64,000 bases of DNA. It comes from Hydrogenophaga taeniospiralis CCUG 15921 (lineage in GTDB: Bacteria > Pseudomonadota > Gammaproteobacteria > Burkholderiales > Burkholderiaceae_C). Below are positions 42,176 through 51,352 of this stretch, one piece after another. The stretch spans positions 310,001 through 374,000 of the forward strand of contig NZ_BCWR01000001.1 of assembly GCF_001592305.1 (NCBI RefSeq), given 5' to 3'. Position 1 is the first letter of the stretch. Each line of letters begins with the position of its first letter. The notes under the pieces are model-generated. The model made no database searches, had not been told where the DNA came from, and worked only from the letters and a program-made list of their open reading frames with translations. The position numbers were made by a program, and so were the translations under genes.

Positions 42176-43180
42176 ATGAGTGAATCGATCTTCCAGACCC
42201 TGCTCGCCGTGGTGGTCAGCGTCGGTTTCTGTCTGCTGTATTTCGCAGGCAGCAACTTCGTGCTCGACCGCATCGTTGCCCTGCCCTTTGCGACGCGCAA
42301 CCGGCGCGAGGCCATTCGCTCCAACGTTCAGCCCTGGCTGTTCCTGGCGCCTGCCCTGCTGCTGCTGGGCGTGTATCTCGTCTATCCACTGTTCGAGACC
42401 TTCCGCCTGAGCTTCTTCGACGCGATCGGCCAGACCTTCGTGGGCCTGGCCAACTACGTCTGGGTGTTCAAGGACGACAACTTCCTCATCACCATCCGCA
42501 ACAACTTCATGTGGCTGCTGGTGGTGCCCGCCGTGTCCACGGCCCTGGGCCTGGTGGTGGCCGTGCTGGCCGACCGCGTGTGGTGGGGCCATGTGGCCAA
42601 GACGCTGGTGTTCATGCCCATGGCAATCAGCTTCGTCGGCGCAAGCGTGATCTGGAAGTTCGTGTTCGACTTCCGTGGGCCCGACGCCGAACAGATCGGC
42701 CTGCTCAACGCCATCGTCACCGGCATGGGGTTTGCGCCCCAGGCCTGGGTCACGCTGCCGTTCTGGAACAACTTCTTCCTCATGGCCATCCTGATCTGGA
42801 TCCAGACCGGCTTCGCCATGGTGATCCTCTCGGCGGCGCTGCGCGGCGTGCCCAACGACACCCTCGAAGCGGCGCGCATCGACGGCGCCAGCGAGCTGCA
42901 GATCTTCTTTGCCATCATGGTGCCGCAGGTGATGTCCACCATCCTCGTGGTCTGGACCACCATCACCATCACGGTGCTCAAGGTGTTCGACATCGTCATG
43001 GCCATGACCGGCGGCCAGTGGGACACCAGCGTGCTGGCCAACCTCATGTACGACTGGATGTTCCGCGGCGGCGGCGACTACGGGCGCAGCTCCACCCTGG
43101 CCATGGTGCTCATGCTGGCCGTGATCCCGGTGATGGCCTTCAACATCCGCCGCTTCCGCGCCGAGGAGGCCCAACGATGA
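42176..43180 (+). CDS. aglF: Alpha-glucoside ABC transporter permease AglF-like
   Basis: A 334-residue CUT1 permease with about eight hydrophobic segments. The N-terminal helix [17 protein letters not shown] and a basic stretch precede the core. The EAA loop, needed to contact the ATPase, reads [25 protein letters not shown]. Its stop overlaps the aglG start (ATGA). Confidence 0.92.
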   Translation: MSESIFQTLLAVVVSVGFCLLYFAGSNFVLDRIVALPFATRNRREAIRSNVQPWLFLAPALLLLGVYLVYPLFETFRLSFFDAIGQTFVGLANYVWVFKDDNFLITIRNNFMWLLVVPAVSTALGLVVAVLADRVWWGHVAKTLVFMPMAISFVGASVIWKFVFDFRGPDAEQIGLLNAIVTGMGFAPQAWVTLPFWNNFFLMAILIWIQTGFAMVILSAALRGVPNDTLEAARIDGASELQIFFAIMVPQVMSTILVVWTTITITVLKVFDIVMAMTGGQWDTSVLANLMYDWMFRGGGDYGRSSTLAMVLMLAVIPVMAFNIRRFRAEEAQR

Positions 43181-44349
43181 AACTCAAACTCTCCCCCGCC
43201 ACACTGGCCGCCCATGCCCTGCTGCTGGTGATCGTTCTGGCCTGGGTGCTGCCGACCTTCGGCCTGCTGGTCTCCAGCTTCCGCGACCGCGAACAGATCG
43301 TGAGCAGCGGCTGGTGGACCGCCCTGTCCACCCAGACCCGGGCCGACATGCGCCGCACCGGCGGCGCCCAGAGCGTGGTGCCCGAGGGCGACCAGTTCGT
43401 GATCGCCGGGCGCCTGTTTCCCGAAGGCGCGTCGGTCAAGCTCAGCCGCTTCTCGCTCAAGTCGTCCAACCCGGGCGAGTTCCGCGTCGGCAAGACGGTC
43501 GAGCTGGCCGACGCCCAGGTGTTCGACGACGAAGACGGCCGGCCCGACGGCACGCTCACAGTGGCCGCCGACGGCAGCTACCGGATGGTGCTGAACCAGG
43601 CCTACGAGAGTTCGCGCGGCGTGCGCATCTTTTTCGTGGCCGAAAAGCCGCCCTCCTTCACGACCACCAACTACCAGAAGGTGGTGGCGTCCGAGAGCGT
43701 TGGCGATGCCTTCCTCAACACCTTCAAGGTCACCATTCCCGCGACCTTCATCCCCATCCTGATCGCGGCCTTCGCCGCCTACGCCTTCAGCTGGATGGAG
43801 TTCCCCGGCCGGCGCTGGCTGTTCGTGGTGGTGGTGGGCCTGCTGGTCGTGCCGCTGCAGATGTCGCTCATCCCGCTGCTGCGGCTGTACAACGACCTCG
43901 GCGAAACGCTGGGCATGCCGTCCAAGTCGTACCTGGGCATCTGGATGGCGCACTCGGCCTTCGGCCTGCCCCTGGCCATCTACCTGCTGCGCAACTACAT
44001 CGCCTCGCTGCCGCGCGACATCATCGAGAGCGCGCGCATGGACGGCGCCACGCATTTCCAGATCTTCACCAGCATCGTGCTGCCGCTGTCCATCCCGGCG
44101 CTGGCGAGTTTTGCGATCTTCCAGTTCCTCTGGGTCTGGAACGACTTCCTGATCGCGCTGGTGTTCCTGGGCAAGTCCCCCGACCAGGTGGTGCTGACGA
44201 TCCGGCTCAACGACCTGCTCGGCTCGCGCGGCGAGAGCTGGGAAATCCTCACCGCCAGCGCCTTCGTCTCCATCGCCGTGCCGGTGCTGGTCTTCTTCTC
44301 GCTGCAACGTTTCTTCGTGCGCGGCCTTCTCTCCGGCTCGGTGAAGTAG
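43177..44349 (+). CDS. aglG: Alpha-glucoside ABC transporter permease AglG-like
   Basis: A 390-residue CUT1 permease. One N-terminal helix is followed by a periplasmic insertion of roughly 140 residues (about 35-175) before the remaining five helices; such an enlarged loop is typical of AglG and MalG-like proteins and longer than the usual 280-residue CUT1 permease. The EAA loop reads [26 protein letters not shown] repeat element follows the stop. Confidence 0.92.
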   Translation: MKLKLSPATLAAHALLLVIVLAWVLPTFGLLVSSFRDREQIVSSGWWTALSTQTRADMRRTGGAQSVVPEGDQFVIAGRLFPEGASVKLSRFSLKSSNPGEFRVGKTVELADAQVFDDEDGRPDGTLTVAADGSYRMVLNQAYESSRGVRIFFVAEKPPSFTTTNYQKVVASESVGDAFLNTFKVTIPATFIPILIAAFAAYAFSWMEFPGRRWLFVVVVGLLVVPLQMSLIPLLRLYNDLGETLGMPSKSYLGIWMAHSAFGLPLAIYLLRNYIASLPRDIIESARMDGATHFQIFTSIVLPLSIPALASFAIFQFLWVWNDFLIALVFLGKSPDQVVLTIRLNDLLGSRGESWEILTASAFVSIAVPVLVFFSLQRFFVRGLLSGSVK

Positions 44350-44351
44350 AG

Positions 44352-44462
44352 CCCCCCTGCGCCGTGAGCATTGCTCCCCCCTGCGCCGCTGCGCGGCTTC
44401 CCCCCAGGGGGACCACGCCCTCTGACCGGCGGAGCCGGATCTTCGGCGTGTACTGGAACGGA
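44352..44462 (+). repeat. GC-rich intergenic repeat between aglG and the GH1 gene
   Basis: A compound copy: CCCCCCTGCGCCGTGAGC appears twice in variant form, then TTCCCCCCAGGGGGACCACG and GACCGGCGGAGCCGGATCTT. Confidence 0.8.
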
Positions 44463-44497
44463 CATTTCTCTCCGCCCCCATTTCTTGTGAATCAACG

Positions 44498-45853
44498 ATG
44501 ACCGATGTTTTGAGTTTCCCTTCTTCGTTCGAATGGGGTTGTGCCACCGCCGCTTTCCAGATCGAGGGGGGCGCCCACGAGGGTGGCAAGCTGCCGAGCA
44601 TCTGGGACGATTTCTGTGCGCAGCCCGGTCGCATCAAGGACGCCAGCGACGGCTTGGTGGCTTGCGACCACTACCACCGCTACCCCGAAGACGTCGCTTT
44701 GATGGCCTCGCTGGGCTTGCGGCACTACCGTTTCTCCATCGCCTGGACGCGCGTGATGGACGCGCAAGGCCGCCCCAACCCGGCGGGCCTGGACTTCTAC
44801 CGGCGCCTGCTCGACGAGCTGCAGCGGCACGGCATCACCCCCAACGCCACCCTGTTCCACTGGGACCTGCCCTCGCACCTGGAAGGCGGCTGGCTGAACC
44901 GCGACACCGCGCAGCGCTTCGCCGACTACGCCGACCTGATCGCGCGCGAGCTGGGCGACCGCCTGCCGCGCGTGGCCACGCTCAACGAACCCTGGTGCAG
45001 CGCCTTTCTGGGCCACGACCGGGGCGTGTTCGCCCCCGGCCTGCAAGACCGCGAGGCCTCGCTGGTCGCGGCCCACCACCTCATGCTGGCCCACGGCCTG
45101 GCAGTGCAGGCCTGGCGCGCGGTGCGGTCGGACACCGCGCTGGGCATCGTGCTCAACCCCGAACTCTGCGACCCGGCCAGCGCCGCCGCCGCGGACGTGG
45201 CGGCCGCGCGTTTGGCCGAACTCGAACGCAACGACGTGTTCCTCAACCCCCTGTTCGGCCGGGAGTGGCCCGCCGAGATGCTGGCCCAGATCGGCACGCG
45301 GGCGCACGAGCGCCGCAGTGAAGACCTGGCCATCTGCGCGCAGCCGCTGGACTTCATCGGCCTCAACTACTACACCCGCTCGGTCGCACGCGCGCCCGCC
45401 AGCGCCAGCGAAACCCGCCGGGGTTATGCCATCGTCCCCCCCACCGGGGCCGAGCATCCCCTGACCGACATCGGCTGGGAAATCTATCCATCGGGACTGG
45501 GCCGGATGGTCCGCAAGCTCTGCGCCCAGTGGCCCCTGCCGCCGATCTGGATCACGGAAAACGGTGCCGCCGACAACACCGGCGTGAGCCAGGGCGAGTG
45601 CCACGATGTGATGCGCACGCACTACCTGCAGACACATCTGGCCGAGCTGTCCACCCTCATCGAAGCGGGGTTTGACATCCGTGGCTACTATGTCTGGAGT
45701 CTGCTTGACAACTTCGAGTGGGCCGAGGGCTACAGCCAGCGTTTCGGCATCGTTCACGTGGACTACGCCACGCAGACCCGTACCCCAAAACACAGCGCCC
45801 GCTGGCTGCAGGCCCTTATGCAGCGCTCCACTGGCGTGGCCCCCAAGCGCTGA
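44498..45853 (+). CDS. GH1 family beta-glucosidase
   Basis: A 451-residue glycoside hydrolase of family 1, cytoplasmic (no signal peptide). N-terminal signature FPSSFEWGCATAAFQIEGGAHEGGK; acid/base glutamate in TLNEPW; nucleophile glutamate in ITENGAA; aglycone-site WSLLDNFEWAEGYSQRFG near the C terminus. It hydrolyses terminal beta-glucosyl or beta-galactosyl residues. Its presence within an alpha-glucoside operon implies that the transporter also admits beta-linked disaccharides such as cellobiose. Length is normal for the family. Confidence 0.94.
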   Translation: MTDVLSFPSSFEWGCATAAFQIEGGAHEGGKLPSIWDDFCAQPGRIKDASDGLVACDHYHRYPEDVALMASLGLRHYRFSIAWTRVMDAQGRPNPAGLDFYRRLLDELQRHGITPNATLFHWDLPSHLEGGWLNRDTAQRFADYADLIARELGDRLPRVATLNEPWCSAFLGHDRGVFAPGLQDREASLVAAHHLMLAHGLAVQAWRAVRSDTALGIVLNPELCDPASAAAADVAAARLAELERNDVFLNPLFGREWPAEMLAQIGTRAHERRSEDLAICAQPLDFIGLNYYTRSVARAPASASETRRGYAIVPPTGAEHPLTDIGWEIYPSGLGRMVRKLCAQWPLPPIWITENGAADNTGVSQGECHDVMRTHYLQTHLAELSTLIEAGFDIRGYYVWSLLDNFEWAEGYSQRFGIVHVDYATQTRTPKHSARWLQALMQRSTGVAPKR

Positions 45854-45881
45854 AATTCCTCCCCTCCTGTTCATCCAATCC

Positions 45882-47525
45882 ATGAACTCTCAAACCTTTT
45901 CCCAGCACCACCCGTGGTGGCGCGGCGGCGTGATCTACCAGGTCTACCCACGCAGTTTCCAGGACAGCAACGGCGACGGCATCGGCGACCTGGCCGGCGT
46001 CACGCGGCGCCTGGACCACATTGCCGCACTCGGTGCCGACGCCATCTGGCTCTCGCCCTTCTTCAAGAGCCCCATGAAGGACTTCGGCTACGACGTCAGC
46101 GACTACTGCGACGTGGACCCGATGTTCGGCACCCTGGGCGACTTCAAGGCCCTGCTGGCCCGCGCCCACGCGCTGGGCCTCAAGGTCATGATCGACCAGG
46201 TGCTCTCGCACTGCTCCGACCAGCACCCCTGGTTCGTCGAGAGCCGCGCCAGCCGCGACAACCCCAAGGCCGACTGGTTCGTCTGGGCCGATGCCCGCCA
46301 CGACGGCACCCCACCCAACAACTGGCTCTCCATCTTCGGCGGCAGCGCCTGGCAGTGGGACACGCGCCGGCGCCAGTACTACCTGCACAACTTCCTCAGC
46401 AGCCAGCCCGACCTGAACTTCCACAACCCCGAGGTGCAGGACGCGCTGCTCGCCACCGTGAAGTTCTGGCTGGAGCTCGGTGTGGACGGCTACCGCCTCG
46501 ACGCCATCAACTTCTGCTTCCACGACGCGGCCCTGCGCGACAACCCGGGGCGCGGCGTGCCGCTGGTCGAAGACCCTTCGGCCCCCTCGTCCAACCCCTA
46601 TTCGTGGCAGCACCACCGGTACGACAAGAGCCAGCCCGAAGCGCTGGGTTTCCTGCGACGCCTGCGCAGCCTGGTGGACCAGTACCACGACACCACCATG
46701 GTCGGCGAGATCGGCGACGAGGCCGGGCTGACCATGATGGCCGACTACACCGGTGGCAGCGACAAGCTGCACATGGCCTACTGCTTCACCCTGCTCGGCG
46801 CATCACACGGCGCGCCCTTCCTGCACAACGTGATCGATCAGTTCCAGCGCGTGGCGGGCGACGGCTGGCCCTGCTGGGCGCTGTCCAACCACGACGTGGC
46901 GCGGGTGAGCACGCGCTGGGGTGGCGAGCACCCCGACCCGTGCCTGCTGCGCCTGGCCGCGGCCTTCCAGATGAGCCTGCGCGGCACCATCTGCCTGTAC
47001 CAGGGCGAAGAGCTGGGCCTGCCCGAAGCCACCATCGCATTTGAAGACCTGCAGGACCCCTACGGCATCAGCATGTGGCCCGAGGTCAAGGGCCGCGACG
47101 GCTGCAGAACCCCCATGCCCTGGACCGCCGAGGCGCCCCACGCCGGCTTCTCCGACAGTGAACGTTGCTGGCTGCCGGTGCCGCCGGAGCACCGGCCCCT
47201 CGCGGTGGACCGCCAGCGGGGTGACGCCGGCTCACTGCTCAGCTACTTCACGCAGCTGCTCCACTGGCGGCGCGATCAGCCCGCGCTGTGGCAGGGCGAC
47301 ATGGACCTGCTGCCCGTGAGCGAACAGGTGCTGGCCTACGTGCGCACCGCAGCCTCGCAACGCGTGCTCTGCGCCTTCAATTTCAGCGAGACCCCGGCCT
47401 CGCTCACACTGCCCGCGGACTGGTCGAACGCCCGTGTGCTCGAAGGCAGCGGCCTGGGCGGCGCCCGCATTGAAGGCGGCACCATCGTGTTCGAACCCTG
47501 GGGCGGCCTCTTCCTACAGGCTTGA
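45882..47525 (+). CDS. GH13 family alpha-glucosidase
   Basis: A 547-residue cytoplasmic alpha-glucosidase of the AglA/oligo-1,6-glucosidase type. Conserved region I is in the DQVLSHCSDQHPWF segment (usually D-x-V-x-N-H; here SH), region II DGYRLDAINF with the nucleophile aspartate, region III TTMVGEIGDEAG with the acid/base glutamate, region IV ALSNHDVAR with the transition-state aspartate. Opening WWRGGVIYQVYPRSFQDSNGDGIGDL is typical. It would split sucrose, maltose or trehalose-like glucosides delivered by the ABC system. The start at 45882 lies 28 bases after the GH1 stop. Confidence 0.94.
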   Translation: MNSQTFSQHHPWWRGGVIYQVYPRSFQDSNGDGIGDLAGVTRRLDHIAALGADAIWLSPFFKSPMKDFGYDVSDYCDVDPMFGTLGDFKALLARAHALGLKVMIDQVLSHCSDQHPWFVESRASRDNPKADWFVWADARHDGTPPNNWLSIFGGSAWQWDTRRRQYYLHNFLSSQPDLNFHNPEVQDALLATVKFWLELGVDGYRLDAINFCFHDAALRDNPGRGVPLVEDPSAPSSNPYSWQHHRYDKSQPEALGFLRRLRSLVDQYHDTTMVGEIGDEAGLTMMADYTGGSDKLHMAYCFTLLGASHGAPFLHNVIDQFQRVAGDGWPCWALSNHDVARVSTRWGGEHPDPCLLRLAAAFQMSLRGTICLYQGEELGLPEATIAFEDLQDPYGISMWPEVKGRDGCRTPMPWTAEAPHAGFSDSERCWLPVPPEHRPLAVDRQRGDAGSLLSYFTQLLHWRRDQPALWQGDMDLLPVSEQVLAYVRTAASQRVLCAFNFSETPASLTLPADWSNARVLEGSGLGGARIEGGTIVFEPWGGLFLQA

Positions 47526-47530
47526 AGGGA

Positions 47531-47572
47531 AACACCCCCGCAGCGCTTCGCGCTACCCGTCAAAGGGGGTTC
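47531..47572 (+). repeat. Short GC-rich intergenic repeat between GH13 and ROK genes
   Basis: CCCCCGCAGCGCTTCGCGCT then ACCCGTCAAAGGGGGTTC, a truncated copy between convergent operons, probably acting as a transcript end. Confidence 0.6.
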
Positions 47573-47579
47573 CAGACCG

Positions 47580-48863
47580 TCAGACCTTCAGGAACACGTC
47601 CCGGTCCGGCGCGAAGCACGCGTGCAGCGGCAGCAGCGCGCCACCGAGCGCGCGCGCGTCCGAGCCGATGCTGCCCAGCTCCAGCCGCGGCATCTGCTGC
47701 AGGCCTTCCCAGTTGTAGGCCTTGAGCGCCTCGGTGGTCTGCAGCAGCAGGCCTTGCAGCAAGGGCGCGGCGGTGGAGCCGTCCACCACCACCGCGTCCA
47801 GGTCCAGAAAGGCGGTGCCCGACACGATGCAGTGCGCCAGCGCGAGCGCGGCGCGGGCGATCCACTCGCGGGTGTAGGGCAACCAGGGCGCCTGCATGGC
47901 GCGCGCATCGTAGGCGGCCATGGGGTCGAGCGCGTGTTCGCGAAAGCGCTGTTCCAGGTCCCACAGCGAGGCCTGGCTGATCAGTTGCGCGGGCAGCTCC
48001 TTCATGTGGGGCACCGCTACCTGCAACGGCAGGGAAGCCACCGCGGCGGCGTTGCCGTGGGTGCCGCGGTGCAGGTGCGAGTTGATCACCAGCCCGCCGC
48101 CCACGAAGGTGTCCATGAACAGGTAGAGGTAGCTGTGCAGGTCGCGCCCGCGCCCCTGCAGCAGCTCGGCCACGCAGGCGGCGGCGGTGTCCTTGGCGTA
48201 GCTCACCGGCAGCTCGGTCAGGCGCTGCACCTCGGCGGCCAGGTCGATCTGGTTCCAGGCCTGCGACTGCGCTTCGGTCAGGCCCAGCATGCGGTGCCAG
48301 CCACCCAGCTGGAACGGCGCGGCCACGCCCACGCCCACCACGCGGCTGCGCAGCGCGCCCAGCCCGTCGAGCAGGCGGTTCAGGTTCTCGCCGATGGCGG
48401 GCAGCAGGGTTTCGCTGTCGGGAAAGGGGTAGTCCAGCACCAGGCGCTCGCGCACGTGGCCAGTGAAGTCCACCAGCAGCCAGTCGGCGCTGCGCCGCCC
48501 GATCTTGATGCCCACGGCGAAGGCACCGTCGGGGTTCAGGCCGATCGGCACCGAAGGCTGGCCCACCCGCCCGCGCACCGGCGCTTCGCGCGTGAGCAAC
48601 TGGTCTTCGTCGAGCCGGGCGGTGATCAGGCCGATGGTCTGGGCCGTGAGGCCGGTGAGCCGCGCCAACTCGGCCTTGGGGCAACTGCCGTGCACGCGCA
48701 GGGCCTGCAGCACCACGCGGTCGTTGAACTGGCGCATGCCCACCTGGTTGGAGCCGCGCGGGCGCAACCGGGGGTTGTCGGCGGGTTCCGGGCTGGGTTC
48801 GGCGGCAGGCCCGTCGGCGGATTCGGTCGGTTTGGGGTCGTTCACAGCCGCCGAGTTTGACAT
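47580..48863 (-). CDS. ROK family transcriptional regulator
   Basis: A 427-residue regulator with an N-terminal winged helix (about 45-110; NDRVVLQALRVHGSCPKAELARLTGLTAQTIGLITARLDEDQLL) and a ROK domain (AVGIKIGRRSADWLLVDFTG ... VVGVGVAAPFQLGG). The sugar and zinc signatures of active ROK kinases are missing: the usual GEIGH site reads HGNAAAVASLP and the CxCGxxGC motif is absent, so it should sense a ligand rather than phosphorylate it. Last gene of the frc-type operon, two bases after the mutarotase stop. Later in-frame ATGs (for example MRQFNDRVV) are possible starts. Confidence 0.9.
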   Translation of the reverse strand: MSNSAAVNDPKPTESADGPAAEPSPEPADNPRLRPRGSNQVGMRQFNDRVVLQALRVHGSCPKAELARLTGLTAQTIGLITARLDEDQLLTREAPVRGRVGQPSVPIGLNPDGAFAVGIKIGRRSADWLLVDFTGHVRERLVLDYPFPDSETLLPAIGENLNRLLDGLGALRSRVVGVGVAAPFQLGGWHRMLGLTEAQSQAWNQIDLAAEVQRLTELPVSYAKDTAAACVAELLQGRGRDLHSYLYLFMDTFVGGGLVINSHLHRGTHGNAAAVASLPLQVAVPHMKELPAQLISQASLWDLEQRFREHALDPMAAYDARAMQAPWLPYTREWIARAALALAHCIVSGTAFLDLDAVVVDGSTAAPLLQGLLLQTTEALKAYNWEGLQQMPRLELGSIGSDARALGGALLPLHACFAPDRDVFLKV

Positions 48864-48865
48864 GC

Positions 48866-49318
48866 CTACACCCGCAGGCTGCTGCCGAGCACGCCCTTGC
48901 GCAAGATGAAATTGCCCCAGGGCTCCAGCTCTCCGGTGACGACGATGGCGTAGGCCTTTTTCACACGCTCGTAGAACGCGTAACGCTCCACGGCCTCGGC
49001 CTGGTCGTCCCGCAGGCCTTCGGCGGCCAGCACCGCCAGCGTCTCGCGCTGCAGGGCGGAGCGGTAGCCAGCCTCGGTACCGCCGACCTGCATGTAGGCC
49101 ACCGGGTGCGGCACGTCCTCGGCCAGCGGCAACACGCTGGCCACGGCCTGCACCGTGCGCACCATGCCGATGCCCGGCAGGCGCAGCACCGGCTTGCCCG
49201 CGCCCAGGCTCATCGCGGTGAAGTTGGCGTCGGCCAGCACCACCGCATCGTCGTGGCCCATCTCGGCCAGCAGCTTGAGCAGGTCCGGGCTGAGCAAGGG
49301 ATCAATGCCTTTGAGCAT
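48866..49318 (-). CDS. RbsD/FucU family sugar mutarotase
   Basis: A 150-residue protein of the RbsD/FucU transport-protein fold, opening MLKGIDPLLSPDLLKLLAEMGHDDAVVLADANF, with the catalytic histidine expected in GHDD and a terminal EPWGNFILRKGV. RbsD and FucU interconvert ring forms or anomers of ribose and fucose. Here it follows a fructose-type ABC transporter, so it probably acts on the imported ketose or a similar sugar; that substrate is inferred. Fifth gene position: binding protein, permease, ATPase, mutarotase, regulator. Confidence 0.9.
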   Translation of the reverse strand: MLKGIDPLLSPDLLKLLAEMGHDDAVVLADANFTAMSLGAGKPVLRLPGIGMVRTVQAVASVLPLAEDVPHPVAYMQVGGTEAGYRSALQRETLAVLAAEGLRDDQAEAVERYAFYERVKKAYAIVVTGELEPWGNFILRKGVLGSSLRV

Positions 49319-49327
49319 CTTGGTCTT

Positions 49328-50134
49328 TCAGTGCGCCAGAGCTTGCGCAGGCAACTCGTCGACCGACTTCGCGCCCGTCATCACGGCCACGGTGTCGCTC
49401 ATGCTGATGTGCTTGGGGTCGACCACGGCCGCGCGTTTGCCCAGGCGGGCGATGTGGATGCGGTCGGCGATCTCGAACACGTGCGGCATGTTGTGCGAAA
49501 TCAGGATCACGGGCAGGCCCTTGTCGCGCACGCGGCGGATCAGCTCCAGCACCATGTTGCCCTCCTTCACGCCCAGCGCCGCGGTGGGCTCGTCCATGAT
49601 GACCACGTGCTGCGCGAAGGCCGCAGCGCGCGCCACGGCCACGCACTGGCGCTGGCCGCCCGAGAGCGTTTCCACCGCCTGCGTCATGGAGCGGATGCCG
49701 ACCTTCAGGTCGTTCATGCGCGCGATGCTTTCAGCCAGCATCTTCTTCTTGTCGATCACCTGCAGCACGCTGCCGAGGAAGCCGGGGCGGCGGATTTCGC
49801 GGCCGAGGAACAGGTTCTCGGCGATCGTCATGGCCGGGGCCACGGCGAGGTCCTGGTAGACCGTCTCGATGCCGGCGCGGCGCGCGTCGATCGGGCTCTT
49901 GAAGTGGGCGCGCTGGCCGTCCAGGTAGATCTCGCCTTCGTCGGGAATCGTGGCGCCGGCCAGGCACTTGATCAGCGAGGACTTGCCGGCGCCGTTGTCG
50001 CCGATCACGGCCAGGATTTCCCCGGCACGCAGTTCGAAGTCAGCACCGTCGAGCGCGGTGACCTGGCCGTAGCGTTTGACCAGACCCTTGGCCTGGATCA
50101 CGAGCGGGCTTTGGGCATTGGGTGCGGTAGACAT
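49328..50134 (-). CDS. frcA: Fructose-type sugar ABC transporter ATPase (FrcA-like)
   Basis: A 268-residue single-domain ATPase of the CUT2 class. Walker A is GDNGAGKSS, signature LSGGQRQCVAVARA, Walker B VVIMDEPTAALG and switch histidine in ISHNMPHVFEIADRIHI. Most CUT2 ATPases (RbsA, XylG) are tandem and about 500 residues; the single-domain form is characteristic of FrcA. The ATG overlaps the permease stop (ATGA). Confidence 0.92.
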   Translation of the reverse strand: MSTAPNAQSPLVIQAKGLVKRYGQVTALDGADFELRAGEILAVIGDNGAGKSSLIKCLAGATIPDEGEIYLDGQRAHFKSPIDARRAGIETVYQDLAVAPAMTIAENLFLGREIRRPGFLGSVLQVIDKKKMLAESIARMNDLKVGIRSMTQAVETLSGGQRQCVAVARAAAFAQHVVIMDEPTAALGVKEGNMVLELIRRVRDKGLPVILISHNMPHVFEIADRIHIARLGKRAAVVDPKHISMSDTVAVMTGAKSVDELPAQALAH

Positions 50135-51093
50135 CAGCGGGCTCCTTTGCGGGACATTTGATCGGTGAGCACGGCAAGAATGACCAGCACACCCGTGACC
50201 AGGATCTGGTAGACCGAGGACACGCCCATGAGCGTGAGGCCGTTGCGGAACACACCCACGATGAGCGCGCCCACCAGGGTGCCCAGGACGATGCCGCGGC
50301 CGCCGAACAGGCTGGTGCCGCCCAGCACCACGGCGGTGATGGCGTCGAGGTTTTCGGTCTGCCCGGCGTTCGGGTCACCGGCGCCGATGCGTGCCACGGA
50401 CAGCAGCGAGGCGATGCCGTAGAACACCCCGGCCAGCACGTACACGCCCAGCAGCACCTTGTCGGTGGAAATACCGGTGAGGCGTGTGGCCTCGGGGCTG
50501 TTGCCCACGGCGTAGATGTGGCGGCCCGGCGCGGTCTCGCGCAGGAACAGCCAGGTGATCAGGTAGAGCGCGAGCATCAGCACCACGCCGTAGAGGATGT
50601 TGGTCTCGCCGATGCGAAACGAGTTGCCCAGCCAGGTCATGCCGTCGGACACCTCGGTGACGGTCTGCGAGCCCGAGTACAGCTGGGTGATGGCGAAGGC
50701 AATGTTCAGCGTGCCCAGCGTGACGATGAAGGGCGGCAGCTTGGCCTTGGTGACCAGCAGGCCGTTGACCAGGCCAAACAGCGCCGTGGCGCCGATGCCC
50801 AGCGTGATCGCGACCGGCGCGGAGAGACCGAAATCGGCGCCCATCTTGGTCATCACGATGCTGCCCAGCGCCATGATCATGCCGCACGACAGATCGATGC
50901 CGGCGGTCAGGATGATGAGGGTCTGGCCGATGGCGATGGTGCCCACCACCATCACCTGCTGCAGGATCAGCGAGAAGTTCTGCAGCGACAGAAAGCGGTC
51001 GCTCTGCGTGGCAAAGAACCCGCAGGCAACCACCAGGGCAATGAAAGGCCCGAGCGTGCCCATGGGCGGAAGTTTGGCTTTGAGGGAGTTCAT
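50134..51093 (-). CDS. frcC: Fructose-type sugar ABC transporter permease (FrcC-like)
   Basis: A 319-residue CUT2 permease with nine to ten hydrophobic segments. Family motifs include VVGTIAIGQTLIILTAGIDLS, GLVNGLLVTKAKLPPFIVTLGTL, and YAVGNSPEATRLTGI followed by VVLGGTSLFGGRG. It pairs with the ATPase through overlapping codons. The upstream 260 bases before the binding-protein stop hold a repeat element. Confidence 0.93.
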   Translation of the reverse strand: MNSLKAKLPPMGTLGPFIALVVACGFFATQSDRFLSLQNFSLILQQVMVVGTIAIGQTLIILTAGIDLSCGMIMALGSIVMTKMGADFGLSAPVAITLGIGATALFGLVNGLLVTKAKLPPFIVTLGTLNIAFAITQLYSGSQTVTEVSDGMTWLGNSFRIGETNILYGVVLMLALYLITWLFLRETAPGRHIYAVGNSPEATRLTGISTDKVLLGVYVLAGVFYGIASLLSVARIGAGDPNAGQTENLDAITAVVLGGTSLFGGRGIVLGTLVGALIVGVFRNGLTLMGVSSVYQILVTGVLVILAVLTDQMSRKGAR

Positions 51094-51234
51094 GGCGGTA
51101 GCCCGTCCAATCAGAAGAAATGTGGTGGCAGCAACTCCCCGTTCAGTCCGGGGCGATGCTCACGGAGTACCCGTCTAACGCAGGCTCACTCAGTCAAAGG
51201 AACAGAGAAGGCGCAAGTCGCCAAGCGAAGCGAG

Positions 51235-51348
51235 GCGATCCCCCACCAGGGGCACCAAGGGTCCGGCTCCGCCGGCCCGAGGTGCCGTCCCCCCTCCAAG
51301 CCGAAGGCGCCAGAGAGGGGGGAAGCCGCAAAGCGGCGCAGGGGGGTG
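51235..51348 (-). repeat. GC-rich intergenic repeat between frcB and frcC
   Basis: Reverse-orientation copy: GTCCGGCTCCGCCGGCCCGA, a CCCCCC run, GAGAGGGGGGAAGCCGCAAA and GCGGCGCAGGGGGG. Lies downstream of the binding-protein gene, the same place as the aglE repeat. Confidence 0.8.
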
Positions 51349-51352
51349 TCCC

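Noticed and set aside
47580..48863. ROK protein as the missing glucokinase
   Set aside because: It has an N-terminal DNA-binding domain and lacks the sugar-contact and zinc motifs of ROK kinases, so a regulator is the better reading.
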